DNA from: an uncultured bacterium
GTDB lineage: Bacteria > Fidelibacterota > Marinisomatia > Marinisomatales > UBA1611
Length of the DNA: 9,008 nt
Assembly (NCBI GenBank): GCA_938092125.1
Contig: CALKMQ010000157.1
Coordinates: 1-9,008 of the forward strand
Direction of reading: 5' to 3'
The notes under the pieces were generated by a model. It worked only from the letters and a program-made list of their open reading frames with translations. It had not been told where the DNA came from and searched no databases. Shown here piece after piece: positions 1 through 7,186 of the stretch. Numbering within the stretch: position 1 is the stretch's first letter; the number at the start of each line of letters is the position of its first letter. Position numbers and translations under genes: made by a program.

Positions 1-1020
1 TACCCTTCTTCAATGATGGTATTTAGTTTAGGCCAATCTGAGCAATACGGGTATTACAAAAAAGTATCAAACTGGAGTACAACTTTTGATAATGACCTTG
101 CGCAAGAAATTGCAAATCCAGAACGTCTTTCTATTGGGACATTAGATTTTAATTTTGTTCTTATATACCTAACACCCATTTTGTTAATTATTATGTTGTT
201 TAATGTTGGTGGTTTAGAAAGAGATATGAACTTCAATAAATTAATTTATCTAAGTAACGTAACGAAAAAAAACTGGTTAATGGCTCGCTTTTTATTTTAC
301 TTCATTATGTTGATTATTTTGTTATTTAGTATTCTTTCATTTTATGGTTTGTTGTCCGGTGTTTTTCAAAATGAGATAACTAGCTTTTTTAATCTGTTAC
401 TTTTGATTTTTATATATGTGTTAATTTGGTTTACTATTTTTTATACAATAAATTTTTCAGGAAATGGAAGTCCAGATCAAGCTTTAAAAATGATTTCTAC
501 ATGGCTAATTCTTTGTATCATTATTCCAGGTGCATTTCATCAATTTTCATCTTTAAAGCATCCGACCAATTACATGACTGATTATCTTGATGCTAGTCGA
601 GATCAAAAATATGCAATATTCGAACTTTCAACTGATGTACACCAATCTAAGTTAGTTGAGTCTTTTCCCAATTTAAAAAATACTAAATATGCTGCTGATA
701 CAACTGTAGATAGAAGTATTGTAGGTAAATGTATATCTGCTTTAGTAAATGAGCTAAATAAAAAGGTTGCTGTTCAAATTGAAAAATCTAGCGAAGATAA
801 AAATCAATTTATAAAAAGTTATTTTTTCCTCAATCCTGTTATTTACTTTCAAAATAAAGTAAATACTTTTTCAAAAACAGATTATTATGCATATAGAGCT
901 TACCGAGAGCACATACAATCTATTATTGATAAGAAAATAAATTTCATTTTAGAGGATACTTGGAATAAAGTAAATGTAAAAAAAGAAAAATATATTCAAT
1001 ATGTAAAAACTTTTGAATAA
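1..1020 (+). CDS. ABC-2 type transporter permease, DUF3526 family (5'-truncated)
   Basis: The frame is open to base 1 (Y-P-S-S before the first ATG at 13), so this is the C-terminal part of a longer gene, and the ATG at 13 is internal. The visible part starts in an extracytoplasmic loop. Four membrane spans follow, at about nt 145-210, 280-350, 382-454 and 478-540, then a long soluble C-terminal region rich in Lys, Tyr and Asp. The segment SIGTLDFNFVLIYLTPILL followed by a charged GLERD turn matches the conserved core of DUF3526 permeases. That family occurs in Bacteroidota-like genomes as the membrane subunit of an exporter-like ABC system, often as two adjacent paralogues with one ATPase. 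The substrate is unknown. Many relatives end with another membrane span after the soluble region. This one stops without it, and no frame just downstream supplies one. The family call is strong; the function is open. Confidence 0.85.
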   Translation, partial: YPSSMMVFSLGQSEQYGYYKKVSNWSTTFDNDLAQEIANPERLSIGTLDFNFVLIYLTPILLIIMLFNVGGLERDMNFNKLIYLSNVTKKNWLMARFLFYFIMLIILLFSILSFYGLLSGVFQNEITSFFNLLLLIFIYVLIWFTIFYTINFSGNGSPDQALKMISTWLILCIIIPGAFHQFSSLKHPTNYMTDYLDASRDQKYAIFELSTDVHQSKLVESFPNLKNTKYAADTTVDRSIVGKCISALVNELNKKVAVQIEKSSEDKNQFIKSYFFLNPVIYFQNKVNTFSKTDYYAYRAYREHIQSIIDKKINFILEDTWNKVNVKKEKYIQYVKTFE

Positions 1021-1045
1021 GTGAGGGTATCATATTTTCGATAAA

Positions 1046-1062
1046 TGCATTTTTTAAATGCA
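1046..1062. repeat. Small AT-rich inverted repeat in the 3' intergenic region
   Basis: TGCATTT (1046-1052) and AAATGCA (1056-1062) are perfect inverted arms around a three-base TTT loop. AAATGCA also occurs as a direct copy at 1043-1049. It lies 26 bases after the permease stop and is not followed by a T-run on the + strand, so it is a poor terminator. It could be a weak RNA 3' structure or chance in AT-rich DNA. Confidence 0.3.
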
Positions 1063-1203
1063 AAAGTTCAAATATCTAATTTTCTATTAATGTTTGTTCA
1101 AAGCTTAAAAGTCTTTTATTTGTAAATGGTAAAAATTTCTATAGTCGTTACAAAAATTGACTAATTTATTGATGTGAATTTCGACGGATTTTCATGAGTA
1201 GAG

Positions 1204-1239
1204 AATAGGGTGGTCCATAATCACCCTATTTTTGCTTTT
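1204..1239 (+). terminator. Rho-independent terminator
   Basis: AATAGGGTG (1204-1212) pairs perfectly with CACCCTATT (1222-1230) across a nine-base loop. A G-T pair at 1213/1221 could extend the stem inward. The T-rich tail TTTGCTTTT follows at 1231-1239. It is the only GC-containing stem in the intergenic region, which makes it convincing on the + strand. It lies 184 bases after the permease stop and 54 bases before the next start codon, so it separates the permease transcript from the 1293 gene. Alternatively it ends a separate small RNA made from 1021-1230. Confidence 0.8.
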
Positions 1240-1247
1240 ATAACTAC

Positions 1248-1265
1248 TTTAAAATACGTTTTAAA
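1248..1265. promoter_or_regulatory. Perfect AT palindrome in the promoter region of the 1293 gene
   Basis: TTTAAAA (1248-1254), TACG (1255-1258), TTTTAAA (1259-1265) is a perfect dyad centred 36 bases before the ATG at 1293, in the only stretch that can hold a promoter for that gene (1240-1292). It includes a -10-like TAAAAT at 1250-1255; a second TAAAAT lies at 1270-1275. I see no -35 box at a good distance. An operator is possible, but the arms are pure A/T, so chance is a serious alternative. Confidence 0.25.
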
Positions 1266-1292
1266 AAAATAAAATAATTATAGGGTTATTAA

Positions 1293-3164
1293 ATGAAAAA
1301 ATACTTATCACCTATGCTGTTATTCTCAGGTTTGTTTTGTCAGGTGGATTATGCCACGCAAATACAGCCGATATTTAATAGTAATTGTACAAGTTGCCAT
1401 GTGAATGGTGGTACCTATGCAGGTTCATTAGATTTATCTTCTTTTGCAGAAGTAATTCAAGGTGGTTCAAGTGGTAATACAGTAGTCTCTTTTAATCATT
1501 CTAATAGTGAACTGTACAACAGAATAATACTCCCTGAAAGTAATCAGCAGTTTATGCCAAAGAATGGTTCATCATTATCTCAATCAGATATAAATTTAAT
1601 CGCACAATGGATAGATGAAGGTGCGTTGGAGACACCAGTAGATGTAGATTGTTATGCAGCTGATAGCACTGAAGGTGTTGAGATTTGGGGCGAATGCTAT
1701 TCAATTGATAATACCACTCATTTAGGGTTTCCTATTTTAATACCAGACACGGCTTCTGTGCTTCCTCAAGAAATATTCAGTCTAACTAATCTTAGACTAC
1801 TTTCTCTTAACTATTCAAATATCTCAGGGCCTATTCCTTCTGAAATTAGCAACCTAACAAAGTTGGTTACTCTTAATTTATCAAATAATCAAATTTCAGG
1901 AAGTATTCCTCCCGAAATTGGAAATCTTGATAGTTTATTTTCTCTTAATCTTAGCTCAAATCAATTAACAGGTGAAATCCCATTAGAGCTTCTAAGTTTA
2001 ACAAATTTAGAAGGTGGGGTCAGAGGGGCAATGCTTGGAACAGTGTTTGAACATGGTTTAAATCTTTCAAATAATATGCTTAGTGGGCAAATTCCTGAAA
2101 ACATAGGAAACCTAAGTAAGCTTAAATCAATTGACTTTTCTTCAAACCAATTAACCGGTAACCTCCCAATTCAATTGTATAGTTTACAGGATTTATTATC
2201 ACTTGATTTAAGCGATAATGCGCTTTCTGGCGAAATTGTAGCAGAGATCGGTAATTTGATATCGCTTGAAGGTGTGGTCACAACTGCACATAATAGCTCT
2301 ACATCGTATAACGCTCTTGATATATCAAACAATCAGTTTATCGGTACTCTTCCTAGTAGTATCTGTGACCTTCCAATAGAATGGGGCAACGCCGGTTCAA
2401 GCGATCAGCTATATGATTTTGCGGGAAACCAATTTTGTCCAGGATACCCTTCTTGCATTGAGTCGTCAACTGGATCTCAAGATACTTCAAATTGCGCTCC
2501 ATTGTCATCCCCTATTGAAGGAAGATGGTTAGCACCTTTGATTGAAGGTGTACCAGCCAACACGATGTATGAGTTTATCAATGATTTAAGATACACTTAC
2601 TATTGTTCTAGTGACACGAATGGGTGTGATTCAACTTATTGGAATTCATTGGATTTAAATGATGCCATTCCTAACCCAAATCCATATACGTTTATTAATG
2701 ATACGCTAACTGTTGATATTTTTTTTGGAAACACTTGGCAACGATTTGCCACATTTGAATGCGATGGAAGTGTTGTATCCCTTATAGACCCGACAAACAG
2801 TGAATGGAAATGGCATCGGGTAGGATTAGACACCAGTGCATGTGAAAATCAAGAACTAGGTATCCCAAATATAACCAATACTCCTGAGAAATTTAAACTA
2901 ACCCAAAACTATCCTAATCCATTTAATCCAACTACCTCAATAAGTTATGATTTGCCGAAAAGTAGTTTTGTTTACTTAACAATTTATGATTTAACGGGAA
3001 AAACCGTAAAAACGCTTGTGAACAGTCTGCAGTATGCAGGATATAAAACGGTCCAATGGAATTCAACAAATCAAAATAATGCACCAGTACCGGCGGGAGT
3101 ATATTTTTACGAAGTTCGCGCTGGTAATTTGAGTCAAACAAAAAAAATGTTACTTTTGAAGTAA
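1293..3164 (+). CDS. Secreted surface protein: cytochrome c-type heme domain, leucine-rich repeats, lipocalin-like region, T9SS-type sorting tail
   Basis: A 623-residue exported protein. Residues 1-17 form a short signal peptide. Residues 20-113 resemble the planctomycete-type cytochrome c domain (PSCyt1-like): heme motif C32-T-S-C35-H36, a likely distal ligand M88 in QQFMPKNG, and a closing LIAQWIDEGA helix. Residues 150-390 are seven 24-residue plant-class LRRs (LxxLxLSxNxLSGxIPxxIGN), with a Cys-containing cap at 378-388. Residues 408-517 are beta-rich with paired cysteines and look lipocalin-like (EGRWL...YEF...LRYT), but I cannot assign a family firmly. Residues 531-623 are the sorting tail (FKLTQNYPNPFNPTT, then a FlgD-like beta fold ending KKMLLLK), which normally directs type IX secretion and surface attachment. 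The ATG at 1293 is the only start that gives an intact signal peptide; the RBS is weak (TAGGG at 1281-1285). The stop overlaps the next ATG by one base. Heme attachment and electron transfer are inferred from motifs. Confidence 0.9.
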   Translation: MKKYLSPMLLFSGLFCQVDYATQIQPIFNSNCTSCHVNGGTYAGSLDLSSFAEVIQGGSSGNTVVSFNHSNSELYNRIILPESNQQFMPKNGSSLSQSDINLIAQWIDEGALETPVDVDCYAADSTEGVEIWGECYSIDNTTHLGFPILIPDTASVLPQEIFSLTNLRLLSLNYSNISGPIPSEISNLTKLVTLNLSNNQISGSIPPEIGNLDSLFSLNLSSNQLTGEIPLELLSLTNLEGGVRGAMLGTVFEHGLNLSNNMLSGQIPENIGNLSKLKSIDFSSNQLTGNLPIQLYSLQDLLSLDLSDNALSGEIVAEIGNLISLEGVVTTAHNSSTSYNALDISNNQFIGTLPSSICDLPIEWGNAGSSDQLYDFAGNQFCPGYPSCIESSTGSQDTSNCAPLSSPIEGRWLAPLIEGVPANTMYEFINDLRYTYYCSSDTNGCDSTYWNSLDLNDAIPNPNPYTFINDTLTVDIFFGNTWQRFATFECDGSVVSLIDPTNSEWKWHRVGLDTSACENQELGIPNITNTPEKFKLTQNYPNPFNPTTSISYDLPKSSFVYLTIYDLTGKTVKTLVNSLQYAGYKTVQWNSTNQNNAPVPAGVYFYEVRAGNLSQTKKMLLLK

Positions 3165-4309
3165 TGAAAAAATACATAGTTATTGCCGTATTAGGATTCA
3201 TGTTTTTTTCTTGTGGCTCTAGTCTGAAACAAAAAACTGATTCTGCTGATTCAAATGGTCAATCTCTAATATCTTTCGATATTGAACCGCCTTCAGTATT
3301 AATAGCAACAGAGGGTAATTATCAAACGAATCCTATCGATCCTAGCTCAGTTATGATGGGGTACTTAATAGAGGGTTATAAGCCAACGACAAATCAATTT
3401 AAAAAGATGACACATGTCTCAATTTCATTCTTGCGCGCTGTGAATTCTTATGGAGATATTAAAATAACAAATGGTTGGGAAAATATTGATGAGGTTATTG
3501 CGGCTGCTCATTCAAATAATGTTAAGGTTCTGATATCATTTGGAGGGGGGGAGTTTAAGGTGACTTCTAAATTAATGGGCATTAAAGAAAATCGACAAAA
3601 TCTGATAAGAAATATTATTGATTTTATGATTAAACATAATCTAGATGGATTTGATTGCGATTGGGAACCATCTTGGATAAATGATAAAGCAGAGATGGAA
3701 GCAATAAATAATGCAATCACAAATTATTACATCGTTTTTATTAAAGAATTTCGTGAAGCATTAGATATTGAATTTGGCAAAGGAAATAAAATATTTACTG
3801 CAGCTATTTTAAATGCAAATAGTATCTGGTATTCAGATGAGAAACAAATAGCACATTTTCCACAAAACGGTTGGTGGAATTATCTAGATTGGGTTTCTCT
3901 AATGAATTATGATAATGATCTTGGGGAGAAGCACGCCACCTTTGAGTCTGTATTTGGCGTAAATGGCTCTGTAGCATATTGGACAACATTTGGTATACCA
4001 CATAAAAAGATTGTAACAGGTATCCCATTTTATGCTCGAGCAGGCTGGGGTTCGGAGTGGTTATTTTACAAGCAGGTTATTGAAATGAATCCTGCTATTT
4101 CAGATACGTTAAATTTTATTATACATAATAAAAATAATTCAGGAGATAAAGTTTACGGTTTTAATGGTACTAAAGTTGCAGTTCAGAAAGTTGTAGAAGG
4201 AAAAAACTTAAATTTAGCGGGTATAATGTTTTGGCAACTTGCAGGAGACGTTCCATCTTATCATAAAAAATCTCTCTTAAAGGCAATGCATGAAGAGTTT
4301 ATTAAATAA
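3164..4309 (+). CDS. GH18 family glycoside hydrolase (chitinase-type) lipoprotein
   Basis: A 381-residue protein with a lipoprotein signal (FMFFSC17), so it is predicted to be membrane-anchored after export. Residues 62-375 fit a GH18 TIM barrel. Visible features are SISFLRA (86-92) on an early strand, VLISFGGG (122-129), the catalytic DxxDxDxE motif as D161-G-F-D164-C-D166-W-E168 with E168 as acid/base, SLMNYD (245-250), GIPFYARAG (286-294), and the closing GIMFWQLAGD with the conserved Trp W357. All key catalytic residues are present. The family cleaves beta-1,4-GlcNAc linkages, either in chitin or in the chitobiose core of N-glycans (endo-beta-N-acetylglucosaminidase); sequence alone does not separate these. 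I see no carbohydrate-binding module. The ATG shares its A with the upstream stop (TAATG), which implies coupling to the 1293 gene. Seven G in a row (3545-3551) lie in the SFGGG segment. Confidence 0.93.
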   Translation: MKKYIVIAVLGFMFFSCGSSLKQKTDSADSNGQSLISFDIEPPSVLIATEGNYQTNPIDPSSVMMGYLIEGYKPTTNQFKKMTHVSISFLRAVNSYGDIKITNGWENIDEVIAAAHSNNVKVLISFGGGEFKVTSKLMGIKENRQNLIRNIIDFMIKHNLDGFDCDWEPSWINDKAEMEAINNAITNYYIVFIKEFREALDIEFGKGNKIFTAAILNANSIWYSDEKQIAHFPQNGWWNYLDWVSLMNYDNDLGEKHATFESVFGVNGSVAYWTTFGIPHKKIVTGIPFYARAGWGSEWLFYKQVIEMNPAISDTLNFIIHNKNNSGDKVYGFNGTKVAVQKVVEGKNLNLAGIMFWQLAGDVPSYHKKSLLKAMHEEFIK

Positions 4310-4329
4310 ATTGTTAATGAAATATACAT

Positions 4330-4334
4330 GGTGA
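4330..4334 (+). promoter_or_regulatory. SD-like sequence supporting the TTG start at 4341
   Basis: GGTGA at 4330-4334 lies six bases before TTG at 4341, a good spacing. It also overlaps the ATG at 4328, which opens only a seven-codon frame ending with TAA at 4349-4351. The frame used by the DUF2628 protein is open from 4335, so the start must lie between 4335 and the ATG at 4422; the latter would cut into the domain. Confidence 0.4.
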
Positions 4335-4340
4335 ATATTA

Positions 4341-4736
4341 TTGATTTTTAAAGAAAATATTGACAACAGCCTAGAATCTATTGGGTCTGGTAACAAAATT
4401 TTTGTTGTTTATAAAAACTCAATGAATACCGTTGAGTTGGTAAAACATGGTTGGTCATGGTTTGCCTTTTTATTCTCAGGATTATGGTTAGTTTATAAAG
4501 GGCTTTATTTAAAAGCTGTTGAAATTTTCGTTTTTTCCACATTAATATTATTGCTTGGTCTTCCTGAAAGCATCATACCTGTTATAAGTACTGGTATCGG
4601 TGTTTATATTGGTGTCCGTGGAAATAGTTTGTATAAAGATTACTTAGAAAAAAATGGCTACAAGGGTTTTTTGATAATAAATGCAAATACTGCTGAGTTA
4701 GCAAAAAGACAATTTTCAAAATATATGGAGGATTGA
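4341..4736 (+). CDS. DUF2628 domain membrane protein
   Basis: A 131-residue small membrane protein of unknown function. Residues 20-126 follow the DUF2628 pattern: an opening strand KIFVVYKN, the signature HGWSWFAFLFSGLWLVYKGLY (34-54), two hydrophobic helices at about 38-50 and 58-90, then GNSLYKDYLEKNGYKG and a closing amphipathic helix with AxTAELAKRQF. The start codon is TTG; the first in-frame ATG (residue 28, at 4422) would remove the opening strand of the domain. An out-of-frame ATG at 4328 would read into this frame as MVNIIDFKENIDN if the T5 run at 4345-4349 were one base shorter, so an indel or sequencing error is a fair alternative. It lies 31 bases after the GH18 gene and may share its transcript. 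Nothing in the sequence links it functionally to its neighbours. Confidence 0.75.
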   Translation: MIFKENIDNSLESIGSGNKIFVVYKNSMNTVELVKHGWSWFAFLFSGLWLVYKGLYLKAVEIFVFSTLILLLGLPESIIPVISTGIGVYIGVRGNSLYKDYLEKNGYKGFLIINANTAELAKRQFSKYMED

Positions 4737-4737
4737 T

Positions 4738-4763
4738 ATTGAAAAATTGGAATTCTTTTCAAT
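4738..4763. repeat. AT-rich hairpin after the DUF2628 gene
   Basis: ATTGAAAA (4738-4745) and TTTTCAAT (4756-4763) are perfect eight-base arms around a ten-base loop, starting two bases after the stop at 4734-4736. The stem has a single G-C pair and no T-run follows, so termination would be weak. It may instead protect the 3' end of the mRNA. It sits in the 98-base gap that separates the 1293-4736 genes from the 4835 gene. Confidence 0.3.
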
Positions 4764-4834
4764 CTCATGCCTGTTTTATTAAATGATTTGATAATAACTA
4801 AAATGAAATTTTTTATGCATTTTTGGATAATTTT

Positions 4835-6019
4835 TTGAAGCTTTATGATGTAATTATCATTGGTGCGGGCGCAGCTGGTCTTATGTGTGCGGCAGAAGCG
4901 ATAAAAAGAAATCGCAGTGTTCTTATCCTCGAAAAATCAAACAAAGCTGGTAAGAAAATTCTTATATCTGGTGGGGGACGATGTAATTTTACAAATTTAA
5001 ATATCGAACCTCATGCCTATATATCTAATAACCCGCACTTTTGTAAATCAGCATTGTCTCGTTATACACAATGGGATATCATATCAATGCTAGAATCTTT
5101 TAATTTGACTTGGAATGAGAAAAAATTAGGTCAACTATTTTGTGATCAAAAAGCTGGAGCAGTTCTTAGTGCGCTTCATAAAAATTGTAGTAAAGCTCAT
5201 ATTGAACTAAATGTTGAAACTAATTCAATTAAGAAAGAAAAAGAATATATAGTCCAAACTAATTGTGGTGATTATCAAACAAAATCACTTGTAATAGCAA
5301 CTGGAGGGCCAAGTATCCCTAAAATGGGAGCAACAGATTTTGGAATAAGTGTAGCGAAGCAATTTGGTTTGAAATCAGTTTCTTTTAAACCTGGTTTAGT
5401 GCCTTTTACATTTCATCAGCAAGATATTGATACCTATTTTAAGAATTTATCTGGCTTGTCTTTAGACGCAATTGTTAGTTATAACGGAACAAGTTTTAAT
5501 GAAAATATTCTTATAACCCACAGAGGATTGAGTGGCCCAGCCATCTTGCAAATATCTTCTTTTTGGAAAAAAGGAGATGCAATTGAAATAAATCTTCTAC
5601 CGAATTTAGATGCATCTGAATATTTAGTAACAATGCAACAAGAGCGAGGAAAGTCAAAATTAAAAACAATCTTAAGTGATTTTTTTTCAAAAAGGTTAGC
5701 TGAACGATTTGGTGATACTCTTAGCGTCAAAAAAATAGCAAATACCACAATGGGTGAAATAAAAAAAATAGATTTACAAATTTTTGGTTATAATTTAAAT
5801 CATTGGCAAATAAAACCTAGCGGTACCGAAGGTATGCGTACTGCAGAAGTGTGTACAGGCGGTGTGGATACGAATGAACTAAGTTCGAAAACCATGGAAT
5901 CAAATAAACATTCTGGTCTATACTTTATCGGTGAAACTGTAGATGTAACAGGGTGGCTAGGAGGATATAATTTTCAATGGGCGTGGTCATCAGGCTGGGC
6001 TGCAGGACAGGTTGTATAG
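4835..6019 (+). CDS. HI0933/YhiN (BaiN-like) family FAD-dependent oxidoreductase
   Basis: A full-length member (394 residues) of the HI0933-like flavoprotein family. From the chosen start the protein begins KLYDVIIIGAGAAGLMCA, with the FAD-binding GxGxxG at residues 10-15. It continues with KILISGGGRCNFTN (41-54), the family hallmark; LVIATGGPSIPKMG (152-165); ITHRGLSGPAILQISSFW (227-244); AEVCTGGVDT (337-346); and GETVDVTGWLGGYNFQWAWSSG (366-387), the closing FAD contact. Family members are soluble flavoproteins. One, BaiN, was reported to act on bile-acid intermediates, but the role of the YhiN group is mostly unknown, so no substrate is claimed. TTG at 4835 was chosen because M-K-L-Y-D-V matches the normal N-terminus and GGA (4825-4827) lies seven bases upstream. 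TTG at 4823 would add four residues. No ATG is available in frame. The next gene follows after 16 bases. Confidence 0.92.
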   Translation: MKLYDVIIIGAGAAGLMCAAEAIKRNRSVLILEKSNKAGKKILISGGGRCNFTNLNIEPHAYISNNPHFCKSALSRYTQWDIISMLESFNLTWNEKKLGQLFCDQKAGAVLSALHKNCSKAHIELNVETNSIKKEKEYIVQTNCGDYQTKSLVIATGGPSIPKMGATDFGISVAKQFGLKSVSFKPGLVPFTFHQQDIDTYFKNLSGLSLDAIVSYNGTSFNENILITHRGLSGPAILQISSFWKKGDAIEINLLPNLDASEYLVTMQQERGKSKLKTILSDFFSKRLAERFGDTLSVKKIANTTMGEIKKIDLQIFGYNLNHWQIKPSGTEGMRTAEVCTGGVDTNELSSKTMESNKHSGLYFIGETVDVTGWLGGYNFQWAWSSGWAAGQVV

Positions 6020-6035
6020 CAAAATAGAAATATTT

Positions 6036-7181
6036 ATGAAAAGATATCTAATTTTTCTCCTACTATTTAATTTTATCATTGGTCGAGGTAGTAATAACTA
6101 TTTTGATCAAAATTCTTTAAGCAAACTTGAATCACAAAGAGTAGAAAAAAAACTATATACTGACTTTAAGAACAGTATGCTATTAAAAAGAGATTCAGAA
6201 ATGAAAGCTCGTTTGATAAAAATCAATAATAGAGAAATAAAATTTGATTTAAAATTTTTTGGTGATAAACCTGATAATGGATGGGAACTTTATTTTAATC
6301 TTCATGGCGGTGGCGAAACAACAAAGGATGAAAACGATAGGAATTGGAATCGTCATAAGGCGTTATATGAATTAAAGAATGGTATTTTATTTACACCTAG
6401 GTCACCAACGAATACATGGAATATGTGGCACCAAAGCCACATAGATACTTTTTTTAATAGAATTATTCAAAATATGATTGCCTTTCATGATGTTGATCCC
6501 AATAAAATCTATCTTATGGGGCGTTCTGCTGGTGGTGACGGAGTATATCAGTTAGCTCCAAGAATGGCAGATAGATTTGCAGCGGCGGCAATGAGTGCCG
6601 GACATCCTAATGAGGCAAGCCCACTAGGCCTAAGAAATATTCCTTTTTCAATACATATGGGTGAACTTGACCATCTTTATAATAGAAATAAAGTTGCTAT
6701 GGATTGGGGTGACCAATTAAAAGTTTTACAAAAAAATGATCCAGGAGGCTATGAACATTTTGTAAAAATTTACAAGGGCAAACCGCATTGGATGGATAAC
6801 CTTGAAGCTTCAGCATTAATTTGGATGTCCGACTTTATCCGCAATCCATATCCAGGTAAAATAATTTGGAGGCAGGACGACGTTTTGCATAGAAGATTCT
6901 ATTGGTTAAAGAATATAAATCCATCAGTGGGTGATTTGATTGATGTGGAGATCTCTGGCCAGGTTATAAATATTAATAGTTCTACCGTATCTAGTGTAAT
7001 TATACAATTAAATGATAAACTTATTGATATGGATAAAAAAATAGTCGTTAAATACCGTGGCAAAAACTTGTATAATGGGTATGTATCACGAAATGAGAAT
7101 ATCATTAAGGACTCAATTCTAGAATATGGTGACCCTCAAAGTATTTATTATGGCCAAATATTTCTTTCGATTTTTGAGTAA
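6036..7181 (+). CDS. Exported alpha/beta hydrolase (esterase / PHB-depolymerase-like) with C-terminal beta domain
   Basis: Starting at the ATG 6036 gives 381 residues with a clean signal peptide (MKRYLIFLLLFNFIIG), so export is predicted. The hydrolase domain spans about 80-272. It has an oxyanion-loop motif H90-G-G-G, a nucleophile elbow G162-R-S164-A-G, an acid candidate D212 in GELDH and the catalytic His H251 in GKPHWMD. This order fits serine esterases of the PHB-depolymerase/feruloyl-esterase type. Residues 283-372 form an additional beta-rich module: FYWL, then a repeated valine/isoleucine strand pattern with IIQLNDKLIDMDKKIVV and GDP near the end. I recall a similar tail in planctomycete hydrolases of unknown function. 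Substrate is unknown; an exported polyester or acyl-sugar esterase is reasonable. An in-frame TTG at 6012 would overlap the upstream gene and bury the signal peptide, so it was rejected. The next gene starts five bases downstream. Confidence 0.85.
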   Translation: MKRYLIFLLLFNFIIGRGSNNYFDQNSLSKLESQRVEKKLYTDFKNSMLLKRDSEMKARLIKINNREIKFDLKFFGDKPDNGWELYFNLHGGGETTKDENDRNWNRHKALYELKNGILFTPRSPTNTWNMWHQSHIDTFFNRIIQNMIAFHDVDPNKIYLMGRSAGGDGVYQLAPRMADRFAAAAMSAGHPNEASPLGLRNIPFSIHMGELDHLYNRNKVAMDWGDQLKVLQKNDPGGYEHFVKIYKGKPHWMDNLEASALIWMSDFIRNPYPGKIIWRQDDVLHRRFYWLKNINPSVGDLIDVEISGQVININSSTVSSVIIQLNDKLIDMDKKIVVKYRGKNLYNGYVSRNENIIKDSILEYGDPQSIYYGQIFLSIFE

Positions 7182-7186
7182 ATATT

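Noticed and set aside
1157..1162. TTGACT as a -35 box in the intergenic region
   Set aside because: No acceptable -10 hexamer lies 16-18 bases downstream.
1227..1234. Bacteroidota-type -7 promoter match TATTTTTG upstream of the 1293 gene
   Set aside because: It lies within the stem and T-tail of the terminator and no TTG box stands at the required distance upstream.
1293..3175. Identical ATGAAAAAATAC starts of the 1293 and 3164 genes as a duplication
   Set aside because: The match does not extend past the fourth codon; M-K-K-Y is a common signal-peptide opening.
6012..6035. TTG at 6012 as an earlier start of the hydrolase gene
   Set aside because: It would overlap the flavoprotein gene and place eight residues, including E and K, ahead of an otherwise perfect signal peptide starting at ATG 6036.
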